Assembly (NCBI GenBank): GCA_047974565.1
Contig: JBKECN010000035.1
Span: 124,001 to 188,000 of the forward strand
Source: JBDIAG01 sp047974565
Lineage (GTDB): Bacteria > Actinomycetota > Actinomycetes > Actinomycetales > CAWJMD01
DNA: 64,000 bases
Direction of reading: 5' to 3'
Shown here: in pieces, positions 1-8,481 of the stretch
Layout: each line of letters starts with the position of its first letter
Numbering within the stretch: position 1 is the first letter of the stretch
Notes under the pieces: model-generated
What the model was told of the DNA's origin: nothing
What the model saw: the letters and a program-made list of their open reading frames with translations, nothing else
The model's database searches: none
Program-made: the position numbers and the translations under genes

Positions 1-1592
1 CAGAAGCCGTCCTGCAGGCGCATGAACCGCGGACGCAGCGCGAACAGCGCCAATCCGGCGACGATGATCAGCATCGACAGCATCAGCGGCAGGTTCAGCC
101 CGTGCCACAACGCCAGGTGCTCCTCGTGCCCGGTGACCGCCGCGACGAGATGGTCGAGAGTGGCCGGACGCAGCCCCAGGCCGAGCGAGAACAGGCTGAG
201 GACGGTGATCGGCGCCACCATTCCCGATGAGGGCCGACGCACGTCCACGCCGCGAATCTGGTCGGTGGAGTGGTCCGGATCGCCGTCGGGCAGGTTCTTG
301 GTGGCGAACGCGCCCCAGCAATAGCGCAGACCGTAGGCCAGGGTCATGGCACTGCCGAGCACGACGCCCACCAGAGCGGCGGTGGCCAGCCCGGCGCCCT
401 CCTCGACGAGCAGGCCCAGGACCTCCTCCTTGGCGACAAAGCCCAGCAGCGGTGGGATGCCTGCCATCGACAGGGCAGCCACCCAGGCGGCCCCGGCTAG
501 TACGGGCATCCGCCGGCCCATGCCGCTGAGCCGGTGCAGGTCGCGGGTGTGCGCCTGGTGGTCCACCGCCCCGAGCGAGCAGAAGAGTGCGGCCTTGGCG
601 AACCCGTGGGTCAGCAGCAGCAGGGCGAGCGCGGCCTGGGAGGCCTCGCTTCCCCATCCCGCGACGATAGTGAGGAAGCCGAGTTGGGAGACGGTGGAGA
701 AGGCCAGCAGCCGTTTCAGGTCGTGCTGGCGCAGCGCCCGCCAGCCACCCAGGAGCATCGTGGTGACCCCGGCCGCGACCAGCACCGGACGCCACCAGGT
801 GATGTCCTCGGCGAAGGTCGGCGAGAACCGCGCGATGAGGTAGATGCCGGCCTTGACCATGGCCGCAGCATGCAGATACGCGGACACGGGGGTCGGTGCG
901 GCCATCGCCCCGGGCAGCCAGATATGGAAGGGCGCCTGCGCGGACTTGGTGAGCGCGCCGACCAGCACGAGCGCCAACCCCGCCTGCACCACCGGTGTGG
1001 CCTCGGGTGGTGCGGCCAGCAACTCCGAGAGTCGCCAGGTGCCGGCGACGGTGGACAGCATGACCAGACCCAGCAGCATCGACAGGCCGCCCATCATGGT
1101 GATGAGCAGGGCCTGCATGGCTGCGCGCCGGGAGACCGGGTCGGTGGTGTTCAAGCCGACCAGCAGGAAGGACGTGATGGAGGTGAGTTCCCAGAAGAGG
1201 TAGAGCGAGAGGACGTTGTCCGACAGGACCAGGCCGACCATCGCCCCGGCGAAGGCGGTGAGGGTGGACACGAACCGGGTGAGGGTCTCGTCCCGGTGGG
1301 CATACCAGGCGGTGAAGACGAAGATCATCGTGCCCACGCCGCTGACCAGCACGAGCATCAGCCAGGAGAGCGGATCGAGCCGAAGGCCGATCTCGAGGCT
1401 GATCCCCGGCACCCAACGGTACGACTGGCTCCAAGCGTGACCGGAGAGCACGTCGTGGGCGCTCAGGGCCAGCAGCACGACACCGCTGACCGGTCCGAGC
1501 GCGGCGACCAGGAAGATCTTCGGCCCGACCCGTTCGGCCAGCGCCGCCGTCACGACGGTGAGCAGCACGTGGATCCCGATGACCAGGAGCAT
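1..1592 (-). CDS. mrpA: Na+/H+ antiporter subunit A (MrpA/MnhA), N-terminal part, cut by window edge
   Basis: This is the large subunit of the Mrp cation/proton antiporter, a membrane complex related to complex I (known family). About 530 residues are present, nearly all hydrophobic helices. The diagnostic stretch PFHIWLPGAMAAPTPVSAYL, followed by HAAAMVKAGIYL, is typical of MrpA; the NuoL counterpart reads SALIHAATMVTAG. A conserved helix with LYLFWELTSITSFLLVGL is also visible. The start is ATG at 1592; an in-frame GTG lies one codon upstream, and GGTGAG sits a few bases before both. The gene runs off the left edge, where the C-terminal MrpA domain and mrpBCDEFG genes would be expected. Confidence in the family is high; the exact start is less sure. 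Confidence 0.9.
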   Translation of the reverse strand, partial: MLLVIGIHVLLTVVTAALAERVGPKIFLVAALGPVSGVVLLALSAHDVLSGHAWSQSYRWVPGISLEIGLRLDPLSWLMLVLVSGVGTMIFVFTAWYAHRDETLTRFVSTLTAFAGAMVGLVLSDNVLSLYLFWELTSITSFLLVGLNTTDPVSRRAAMQALLITMMGGLSMLLGLVMLSTVAGTWRLSELLAAPPEATPVVQAGLALVLVGALTKSAQAPFHIWLPGAMAAPTPVSAYLHAAAMVKAGIYLIARFSPTFAEDITWWRPVLVAAGVTTMLLGGWRALRQHDLKRLLAFSTVSQLGFLTIVAGWGSEASQAALALLLLTHGFAKAALFCSLGAVDHQAHTRDLHRLSGMGRRMPVLAGAAWVAALSMAGIPPLLGFVAKEEVLGLLVEEGAGLATAALVGVVLGSAMTLAYGLRYCWGAFATKNLPDGDPDHSTDQIRGVDVRRPSSGMVAPITVLSLFSLGLGLRPATLDHLVAAVTGHEEHLALWHGLNLPLMLSMLIIVAGLALFALRPRFMRLQDGF

Positions 1593-2097
1593 CACGAAGC
1601 GCTCACCACCGGCGCGAGGCTGGGCGCCCCCGCGGGCCGGCACGCACGGCAGGCCGGGTCAGGACGGTGACGCTGCGTCCGCCTCATCCTGCTCCCCTGC
1701 CTGCCGATCCGTTGTGTGCCTGTGCCCTGCAGTTGCCAGTTGTGCGGTGGCTGGCTGCCTCCTGCGTGCCAGCCTGCTGGGCCTCGTCGCCCACAACTGT
1801 CGTCGTCGCGGTCAATCGAGTGCGAAATCGGCGCCGTCCTTCGACGACGCCGGTCACACCACGCTTGAGCCGCCACCGTACTGGCCCCGGTCTCGCCTGG
1901 GCCAGTCTGGCGCCGAGAGGTTGATAGAGGTCCGATCACGATTCGTCGACGGTGGCTGCACACGGCCGCCGCTCGAACTGCGGGCATGGGGGCCTGCGCC
2001 TATAGTCCGAGATACCCGCACTCGCAGAGCGCTCGGGTACTCGGAAGCGCCGACTGGGGCACGTGTGCCCGGTCGACCAGACTTGGAGGGCACCGTC
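1593..2097. other. Intergenic region between divergent mrpA and holin-like gene
   Basis: About 500 bases with no convincing gene; reading frames here lack family features. A TATAGT hexamer at 2001-2006 is a good match to a -10 element for the gene starting at 2098, but no matching -35 is evident. The divergent layout means promoters for both flanking genes should lie here. Confidence 0.4.
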
Positions 2098-2538
2098 ATG
2101 GCCAACCTCGACAAGGCCACCGGCACCGCGCCGGTCACCGTCGACATCCGCGACGAGCGCACCATCGGCCAGCTCGTGGCGGACATCAACTCCGACATCA
2201 CCGGGCTGGTCCGGGCCGAGATCGCATTGGCCAAGGCCGAGTTGCGCGAGGACGCCAAGCGAGGCGGCATCGGCGCCGGGCTGCTCGCCGGAGCCGGCGT
2301 GCTCGGCCTGGTCGGCTTCGTGTTGCTGTGTATCACCGCCGGTTTCGCCCTGGCGGCCGCCGGGCTGAGCTACTGGGCGGCGTTCGGCATCGTCACCCTC
2401 GTGCTCTTCGTGCTGGCCGGCATCCTCGCCCTGGTGGGCAAGGGCCGGCTGTCCAATATCGCCGGGCCTCAGCAGGCGATCGACACCACGAAGCAGTCGA
2501 TCGAGCAGGTCAAGGCAGCGGCGAAGCACGAGGAGTGA
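2098..2538 (+). CDS. Phage-holin-family (DUF1469-like) membrane protein
   Basis: This is a 146-residue protein with a charged N-terminal half (TIGQLVADINSDITGLVRAE) followed by two closely spaced hydrophobic helices at about residues 60-110 and a polar tail. That is the plan of the actinobacterial 'phage holin family' proteins, which are ordinary chromosomal membrane proteins of unknown role. The start ATG at 2098 has GGAGG eight bases upstream; longer in-frame extensions have no ribosome site. The stop overlaps the next gene's GTG (GTGA), so the two are probably co-translated. The pair matches the order Rv3669-ephE of M. tuberculosis. Confidence 0.8.
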   Translation: MANLDKATGTAPVTVDIRDERTIGQLVADINSDITGLVRAEIALAKAELREDAKRGGIGAGLLAGAGVLGLVGFVLLCITAGFALAAAGLSYWAAFGIVTLVLFVLAGILALVGKGRLSNIAGPQQAIDTTKQSIEQVKAAAKHEE

Positions 2539-3485
2539 AGCGCGGCTCTTCGCCGGTGCGGTCGGCTCGCCGGCCCGGCACCCCACCCGACGCCGCGGCG
2601 GTCGTCGAGATTCCCGGCCGGTGGCGGCATCGCCACGTCAGCGCCGGAGGCTCGCGGTTCCATCTGGTCGAGGCCGGGCCGACGGACGGCCCGTTGGTGC
2701 TGTTCCTGCATGGCTTCCCGCAATTCTGGTGGGCGTGGCGCCATCAGTTGGTCACGCTGGCCGCCGCCGGCCATCGCGTCGCCGCCATGGATCTGCGCGG
2801 TTTTGGTGGCAGCGACAAACCCCCGCGCGGGTACGACACCTTCACCCTGGCCGCGGACGTGGACGGGGTGATCCGCAGCCTGGGTGCCCAGGATGCCGTC
2901 CTGGTGGGGCATTCGTGGGGCGGCTGGATCGCCTGGGCGATGCCGACCCTGCACCCGCGCACCTGCCGGGCGATCGCCGTGGTCGGCACCGCCCATCCAT
3001 TGCGCACGATGCTGGCCGCGATCGATCCTCGCCAGGCCCGGGGCTTGCAACGCACGGTCTTCTTCCAGGTGCCGATGGCGCCAGAACGCCGGATCGCCGA
3101 CGGCGACCTCGTCGAGCAGGTCCTGCGGGAGTGGTCCGCGACCCCCGGTTGGCCGGACGCGCAGAGCGTCGACCGATATCGCGAGGCGATGCGGATACCC
3201 GCCAGCGCGCACTGCTCGATGGAGTACTACCGCTGGGCGATGCGTTCGCGGGTGCGCGCCGACGGCCGCCGGTTCACCGCCGCCCTGCGCCGCCGGGTCG
3301 CCGTGCCGGTACTGCAATTGCACGGACGTCATGACCCGCACATTCCACTGCGGCACGCGCTCGGGTCCCAGCAGTGGGTGTCCGGACCCTACGAGTGGCA
3401 CGCGCTGGATGGTGGTCACTTTCTCGCCGAGGAGAGTCCGGACGCCGTAAACGTCCTGCTCGGCGACTGGCTGGCCCGGCTCTGA
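2535..3485 (+). CDS. Alpha/beta hydrolase, epoxide-hydrolase-like (EphE position)
   Basis: This 316-residue hydrolase has the oxyanion motif HGFPQFWWAW, the DLRGFGGSDKP stretch of epoxide-hydrolase-like enzymes, a nucleophile elbow GHSWGG, an acid in GRHDPHIP and a histidine in DGGHF. The nucleophile is serine, whereas true epoxide hydrolases use aspartate (GHDWGG). Esterase or lipase-like chemistry is therefore more likely than epoxide hydrolysis (inference). The GTG start overlaps the upstream stop. The GAGGAG directly before it is closer than usual, so initiation may depend on coupling. The gene sits where ephE lies in mycobacteria, but the serine protease gene marP normally found next door is missing. 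Confidence 0.85.
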   Translation: MKRGSSPVRSARRPGTPPDAAAVVEIPGRWRHRHVSAGGSRFHLVEAGPTDGPLVLFLHGFPQFWWAWRHQLVTLAAAGHRVAAMDLRGFGGSDKPPRGYDTFTLAADVDGVIRSLGAQDAVLVGHSWGGWIAWAMPTLHPRTCRAIAVVGTAHPLRTMLAAIDPRQARGLQRTVFFQVPMAPERRIADGDLVEQVLREWSATPGWPDAQSVDRYREAMRIPASAHCSMEYYRWAMRSRVRADGRRFTAALRRRVAVPVLQLHGRHDPHIPLRHALGSQQWVSGPYEWHALDGGHFLAEESPDAVNVLLGDWLARL

Positions 3486-3521
3486 GGGCGAGCGCCGTCC
3501 GGCCGCGCGGTGCCCGGCGGA

Positions 3522-4157
3522 TCAGCGCAACTGCTCGGGCGGCACCTCTCGGATCACCGAGGGATCCCACGGGCGGGACAACCCGGCCAAATCTAGCAGG
3601 TTGGACAACAGCGACGCGGTGAAACCCCAGATGAACAGCCCGCCGGCTGCGAAAGCAGGGCCCCGGATACCGATCCGCAGCGCGGTGGAGAAGCGATTGC
3701 GGGGGTCGACGAGCTCGGGAATCGCCACCCGGACGACGCGCCTGGTCTCGCCCGGGTCGGGATCGTGCAGCGGGCCGGGCTCCGGCCACCACGCCAGCAC
3801 CGGATGCACGGCGAAGTTCGTCACCGGCAGTTGCACCGCCGGCAGTTCACCCCACACCAGCACCGTGGACGGGTCGAGCCCGGTCTCTTCGCGGGCCTCG
3901 CGCAGGGCTGCCTCGGTGACCGTCTCGCCCGGGTCGATGGATCCGCCGGGGAAGGACACCTGGCCTGCGTGCTTACGCAAGGTCGGCGCCCGCTCGAGGA
4001 GCAGCACGTCGCCTTCCCCGTCTGCTCCGGCCGAGAACAGGATCAGGACGGCGGCGGCCTGTTCATCCCCGACGGGCAGAAAGCGGGAGAGATCCTGAGC
4101 GCGGGCGGTGCGGGTCAGGGCTCGCAGCCGCGGAGCCCACGCCGGGGATCCGGTCAC
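3522..4157 (-). CDS. Nudix hydrolase, CoA pyrophosphatase-like
   Basis: This 211-residue Nudix protein has a full Nudix box: GG at the start of GGSIDPGET, then REAREETGL. The preceding stretch LRKHAGQVSFPGG matches the signature that marks the CoA pyrophosphatase branch. Its likely role is hydrolysis of CoA or oxidised CoA to phosphopantetheine and 3',5'-ADP (family knowledge). The GTG start overlaps the stop of nth (GTGA), giving a coupled two-gene unit. In M. tuberculosis the equivalent Rv3672c is separated from nth by a thioredoxin-like gene that is absent here. The gene is convergent with the alpha/beta hydrolase, 36 bases away. Confidence 0.9.
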   Translation of the reverse strand: MTGSPAWAPRLRALTRTARAQDLSRFLPVGDEQAAAVLILFSAGADGEGDVLLLERAPTLRKHAGQVSFPGGSIDPGETVTEAALREAREETGLDPSTVLVWGELPAVQLPVTNFAVHPVLAWWPEPGPLHDPDPGETRRVVRVAIPELVDPRNRFSTALRIGIRGPAFAAGGLFIWGFTASLLSNLLDLAGLSRPWDPSVIREVPPEQLR

Positions 4158-4882
4158 GCCCGGGCCTCAGCCCGGCGGGGGTCGAGTTCGTACCGAAGCA
4201 GCTGAGCGGCCTTGGCCGGATCGGTCTCGCCGATCCCGTAGGACGGGCAGACCCGCGTCAGCGTGCAGGCCCCACACGCGGGACGCCGGGCGTGGCAGGT
4301 ACGGCGTCCATGCCAGATCACCCGGTGGCTCAGTGGGGTCCAGTCCTTCTTCGGGAAGAGCGCCGCGACGTCCTTCTCCACCTCGTCCGGGTCTTGCGAC
4401 TCGGTCCAGCCGAACCGCCGGGCAAGTCGGCCGAAGTGGGTGTCCACGGTGATGCCGGGTACGCCGAAGGCATCGCCGAGCACCACATTGGCGGTCTTGC
4501 GACCCACCCCGGGCAGGGTGACCAGCTCACCCAGGGTGCCGGGGACCTGTGAGTCGTACCGCTCCACCACCGCGGCGGCCAGGCGGATGATCGACCTCGT
4601 CTTGGCCCGGAAGAAACCGGTGGGCCGGACGATCTCCTCCACCGCCTCCGGCGAGGCGCCGGCCAAGGACGGCGGGTCGGGATAGGCGGTGAAGAGCACC
4701 GGCGTCACCTCGTTCACCCGCACGTCGGTGGTCTGCGCCGAGAGCACCGTGGCGATCAGGAGTTGCCACGGCGAGGTGAAGTCGAGTTCGCAGTGCGCGT
4801 CGGGGTAACGCTCGGCCAGGAGCCGGTTGATCCGGCGGGCGCGGCGGACCAGCGCCAGCCGACTGGAAGCAGGCTCAGACAT
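4154..4882 (-). CDS. nth: Endonuclease III (DNA glycosylase/AP lyase)
   Basis: The enzyme removes oxidised pyrimidines and cuts at abasic sites in base-excision repair. The protein shows a helix-hairpin-helix with the catalytic lysine (LPGVGRKTANVV), the catalytic aspartate in VDTHFGRLARRFGW, and the [4Fe-4S] cysteines as C-X6-C-X2-C-X5-C near the C-terminus (CHARRPACGACTLTRVC). The ATG at 4882 is chosen because it gives the usual short lead MSEPASSRLALVRRARRINR; an ATG at 4927 would add 15 unusual residues. No strong ribosome site precedes either. It is followed by, and overlaps, the Nudix gene, and is divergent from crp as in mycobacteria. Confidence 0.95.
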   Translation of the reverse strand: MSEPASSRLALVRRARRINRLLAERYPDAHCELDFTSPWQLLIATVLSAQTTDVRVNEVTPVLFTAYPDPPSLAGASPEAVEEIVRPTGFFRAKTRSIIRLAAAVVERYDSQVPGTLGELVTLPGVGRKTANVVLGDAFGVPGITVDTHFGRLARRFGWTESQDPDEVEKDVAALFPKKDWTPLSHRVIWHGRRTCHARRPACGACTLTRVCPSYGIGETDPAKAAQLLRYELDPRRAEARA

Positions 4883-5271
4883 GTCACGAAGAGTAGCCGT
4901 GGCGGCTGAGAGCTCCAGGGCGAGCATCGCAGCCCGATGGCCGGGCCCGAGCCTTTGTGTCGCCCTGGCGAGGGGTCACGCGCGTCGCACCGAGTGTCAC
5001 TCACGTCCTCAGGACGCGGGACCGGTCGCCAGGCGGACGCGGCCGCCGCCGCCCGCGACCAAGCCCTGCGGGTGCCGCCCGTCCCAGACGCCACGCGGAC
5101 AAGCCAGTCGGGCCGTCGGCGTGCCGTGCCCCGGCGCCGCAGTGCGACGTTCCGCCGTGGCAAACGCGCGCTGGCGCAGGCCACACCGTGGTGCCAGACT
5201 GTGCGATGGTGCCTGCCTACAGGCCCGGCCGCGCGCTGCGGTTCGGGGTGCCGAAACGACCGGGAGACCTC

Positions 5272-5949
5272 GTGGACATCGACGTCGTGCGCCAAGCCCC
5301 CCTGTTCGTCGGGCTGGATGCGCAGACCGCCTCAACCCTCATCGACAGCATGACTCCCGTCGATGTGCCGCGTAGCCGCGTGCTCTTCCACGAGGGAGAG
5401 GCCGGTGACCGGCTCTACGTCGTGGTGACCGGCAAGGTCAAGTTGGGCCGCACCTCCCCCGACGGCCGGGAGAACCTGGTCACCGTGCTCGGCCCCGGCG
5501 AGATGCTCGGCGAGCTTTCCCTGTTCGACCCGGGCCCGCGCAGCCTCACCGCGACGGCGGTCTCGGACACCACGCTGCTGGGTTTGGGGCACTCCGACCT
5601 GCTGCACGTGCTCACCGAGCGTCCGGAGGTGGCCAGGCCGCTGTTGCAGGCCCTGGCGCGCCGGCTCCGTCGCACCAACGACACGCTCGCGGACATGGTC
5701 TTCTCGGACGTCCCCGGCCGGGTGGCCAAGGCCCTGCTCGACCTGTCCCGGCGCTTCGGCCGTCAGACCGATCAGGGCATCCTGGTCGCGCACGAACTCA
5801 CCCAGGAAGAGTTGGCCCAACTGGTCGGCGCCTCGCGCGAGACGGTCAACAAGGCGCTGGCCGACTTCGCCACCAGAGGCTGGATCCGCCTCGAGGCCCG
5901 AGCGGTGTGCCTGTTGGACGTCGAGCGGCTGCAGCGTCGCTCGCGCTGA
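5272..5949 (+). CDS. crp: Crp/Fnr-family cAMP-responsive transcription regulator
   Basis: This 225-residue protein matches the length of mycobacterial CRP. An N-terminal cyclic-nucleotide-binding barrel contains the phosphate cassette GELSLFDPGPRSLTATA. The C-terminal winged helix has the recognition segment TQEELAQLVGASRETVNKAL. In this family cAMP binding drives DNA binding at TGTGA-N6-TCACA sites. The GTG at 5272 is used because GGGAG lies five bases upstream and the protein then begins MDIDVVRQAPLF, as in relatives. Just such a palindrome lies before the sugar transporter genes at 15709-15730, so this protein may control it (inference). The place between nth and the metallo-beta-lactamase gene is conserved in actinobacteria. 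Confidence 0.93.
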   Translation: MDIDVVRQAPLFVGLDAQTASTLIDSMTPVDVPRSRVLFHEGEAGDRLYVVVTGKVKLGRTSPDGRENLVTVLGPGEMLGELSLFDPGPRSLTATAVSDTTLLGLGHSDLLHVLTERPEVARPLLQALARRLRRTNDTLADMVFSDVPGRVAKALLDLSRRFGRQTDQGILVAHELTQEELAQLVGASRETVNKALADFATRGWIRLEARAVCLLDVERLQRRSR

Positions 5950-5997
5950 CTCCCGCCTTCGACCGGCGCACTGCCTGAGCCCTCTCCCCAGCCCGGC

Positions 5998-6825
5998 TCA
6001 GCAGCCCAGCCGTGGGTGCTCGGACTGCAGATACTCCAACTGCGCCTGCACGCTCATCGCCGCAGCCGGCCACACGGACCTCGGGACATCGGCGTAAACG
6101 GTCGCCACCACGTCGTCAACTCCCCGCGCACCGGCCTCGACGGCTTGACGGACCTGTTCCAGCCGCTCGTGTCGATGGGCGCGGTAGTAGCCGAGCACCT
6201 GCGCGGCATCATCCAGTGCCGGCCCGTGACCGGGCAGGATCCGCTCGGCCTCACCGTGTTCGACAAGGTCGTGCAGCCGCGTCAACGAGTCCAGATAGGG
6301 GCCTAGCTTGCCATCCGGATGGGCCACCACCGTGGTGCCGCGTCCCAGCACGGTGTCTCCGGTGAGCAGGGCACGGGTGTCCTGGGTGACCAGCAGGAAG
6401 GTCAGGGAGTCACTGGTGTGACCGGGGGTGGCCAGCACCCGGAGCTCGGCACCACCCAGGTCGAGGACGTCGCCCTCGCCGAGGCCCTCGTCGCCGAGCC
6501 GCTGGGCCGGATCGAGGGCGCGCACCCCGCTGCCGGTGAGTTCGGCGAGCCGGGCCGCCCCCTCGCTGTGGTCGAGGTGTGCATGGGTCAGCCAGATCTG
6601 GCCGACTCGGCTGCCCAGGCGCTGCACCGTCTCGACGACCGAGCGCAGGTGCCCCTCGTGGGCAGGGCCCGGATCGATCACCAGGGTCTGGGGGCCGACG
6701 ATCAACCAGGTGTTCGTCCCGTCCAAGGTCATCGGCGAGGGATTCGGCGCCAGCAGGCAATGCACCCCGGCGGCCAGCTCACCACCGCTCCATGGGCCGG
6801 GGGCCCGCAGTCCCCCGGTACTCAT
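5998..6825 (-). CDS. Metallo-beta-lactamase-fold hydrolase
   Basis: This 275-residue protein has the metal-binding motif THAHLDHSEG, followed by the histidine in TPGHTSDS, the bridging aspartate in TGDTVLG and a final GHGP. It is the Rv3677c-type protein found beside crp; its substrate is not known, and glyoxalase II or RNase Z/endoribonuclease-like activity are options. The ATG at 6825 overlaps the upstream Nudix stop (ATGA) and has GGGAGG six bases before it, which decides against the longer frame starting at 6858. It is co-transcribed with the Nudix gene and convergent with crp. Confidence 0.9.
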   Translation of the reverse strand: MSTGGLRAPGPWSGGELAAGVHCLLAPNPSPMTLDGTNTWLIVGPQTLVIDPGPAHEGHLRSVVETVQRLGSRVGQIWLTHAHLDHSEGAARLAELTGSGVRALDPAQRLGDEGLGEGDVLDLGGAELRVLATPGHTSDSLTFLLVTQDTRALLTGDTVLGRGTTVVAHPDGKLGPYLDSLTRLHDLVEHGEAERILPGHGPALDDAAQVLGYYRAHRHERLEQVRQAVEAGARGVDDVVATVYADVPRSVWPAAAMSVQAQLEYLQSEHPRLGC

Positions 6826-7766
6826 CGTGCCTCCCGGCCGGCAGTGCGGCCCGAGCACGACGTGGGTACCGCCGGATCGTCGGTGGCAGGGCTGGCCGGA
6901 GAGCCCGGCCGAACCGCCTCAACCGTAGGCAGGTCCGGCTCGGGCCCCTGCATGAACAGCCGGCCGTCGATCTCGACCAGCTCGGTCAACTGCGGGACCA
7001 GTGACCGGGGCTTGGCCAGCGCCGCCTCCAGCTCGGCCACGGTGGCGATGCGCGCCAGTTCCTCCAGCGTCATCCGGGTCGGGGGCAGCAATGGAGCGTC
7101 CGCATCTGCCAGTACATCCGCCGGGTCCACCCAGACGGACCGAACGGCCTCGGCATCCAGGTGCCGGGGTGCGGCACCGCCGGGTAGTTGGACATCGGGC
7201 AGCACGACCACAAAGAACCAGGTATCGAAGCGGCGCGGAATGTGCCGGGGGGTCACCCATCGCGCCCACGGCCGCAACAGGTCGGTCCGCAGGGTGAGCC
7301 CGGCTGCCGCGGCCAGTTCCTCGATGCTCAAGCGCGCTTGGGTCCCACCGGACTGCGCAGCCTCCCCCGGCGCTGCGAAACGGGCCTGCCACTGCGGGGC
7401 GGTGGTATCCGGGAAGAGGCCTCGGTCATCGGTGGCCAGGAGCAGGCCACATTCCTCATAGAGTTCACGCAGGGCCGTATGGGTGATGTCGATGTCATGA
7501 GGTTCGCGACCACCGCCGGGGAAGACCAACGCTCCGGGGGCGAAAGCCATCGCGTCGAGGCGCTGCTGCATGAAGACTTGCAGCCCAGCCGTGGCGGACC
7601 GCGGCGAGGGTGCGTTCCCGTCCCGATCGGCACTGTCGCCCTCCACGGCGGGAGCAACCAGCAGGACGGTGGCGGCCGGTCTGGACGGCACCACCGGCCG
7701 AGGTTCTGGCAGCGCCCACCAGCGTCGGGCCTGGCTGTCCATCTTCGCGTCCACCGGCCACCGCAT
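6822..7766 (-). CDS. Nudix-family hydrolase (large actinobacterial type)
   Basis: A 314-residue protein with a Nudix-like centre: FPGGG, then after a short stretch RELYEECGLLL. The spacing between the glycine and the REXXEE part is irregular compared with the classical box, so the active site may be partly degenerate. A proline/alanine-rich C-terminal tail carries no motif. Such genes commonly lie upstream of the metallo-beta-lactamase gene in actinobacteria. The start at 7766 is not backed by a clear ribosome site; an ATG eight codons later (7742) is equally possible. The substrate is unknown. Confidence 0.78.
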   Translation of the reverse strand: MRWPVDAKMDSQARRWWALPEPRPVVPSRPAATVLLVAPAVEGDSADRDGNAPSPRSATAGLQVFMQQRLDAMAFAPGALVFPGGGREPHDIDITHTALRELYEECGLLLATDDRGLFPDTTAPQWQARFAAPGEAAQSGGTQARLSIEELAAAAGLTLRTDLLRPWARWVTPRHIPRRFDTWFFVVVLPDVQLPGGAAPRHLDAEAVRSVWVDPADVLADADAPLLPPTRMTLEELARIATVAELEAALAKPRSLVPQLTELVEIDGRLFMQGPEPDLPTVEAVRPGSPASPATDDPAVPTSCSGRTAGREAR

Positions 7767-8481
7767 ACACGCAGCGTAGCCAGGGCCCGGCCTGCGGGGC
7801 AGCCCTGCGGGAGGTGCCGGGCCTGCCGGGTGGACTCAGCCGAGCGTGAGGCGGCCGGGAACGCCCCGTGGAACCGAACCGGAGGCGACCACGCGGTGTC
7901 ACCAGCCAGCGCGTGGGCCGGGCTGGTGGGCACGGCGACCGAGCCGGTCCGGCACATGCCGACGGCCAGTCAGGAACTTCGACGGCGGGAGCATCGGCCA
8001 TGAGACTCGGGAGTTCGGCTTGCTCCCAGGTGGCAGACCGCGGCCGGTTTGGCTGCCCGTTCCGGCTGCCGCGCGCTGCGGCGGTCGCCCGGCCCGACAG
8101 AGGCGCGCGGCCGACTCCGCGGCGCCCAACCGAGGCCATGGACCTGGCCGCAGCAGATCGACCACATGCCACACATCCGGCTTCACCGGACCGGAAGACC
8201 GGTGCCGCCGAACGGGGTATCCAGACCAAAGTGTCCGAAGGTGGGCAGTCAAGGTGATACAACCAAGGAGGGACAAGGTCGTCAGCAAGTCCACCCGTGG
8301 TCGTCAGCCTTTCGGAGGATTTGCGGAACGAAGTGCCCCGAACCGCCAGAAAAGGTGACATCGGACGGCGGGCGGCGGTGTCGCCCGGACGCAGAGTTCG
8401 CCATACTCAATCTGGCAGTGAGCGCATTAGGCGAAAAGGGTCACAAACGGGCATTCGGGGCTCGTGTGGGAGGTAGTTCCA
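7767..8481. other. Long intergenic region before the MerR-like gene
   Basis: More than 700 bases without a recognisable gene. One feature stands out: a strong ribosome-binding sequence, AAGGAGGGAC, at 8265-8274 followed by a 26-codon stretch (8281-8358, basic, ending TGA) that lacks ATG, GTG or TTG at the right distance. The rest shows no repeats, tRNA or coding signature I can support. It marks the left edge of the block that interrupts the conserved crp-ponA2 neighbourhood. Confidence 0.35.

Noticed and set aside
534..1670. Long open frames on the plus strand opposite mrpA
   Set aside because: They are shadows of the high-GC minus-strand gene, full of His/Gln/Arg/Gly and without family motifs.
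2098..2538. Holin-family protein as evidence for a prophage
   Set aside because: This protein family is a normal chromosomal neighbour of the ephE-type gene in actinobacteria, and no other phage genes are near.
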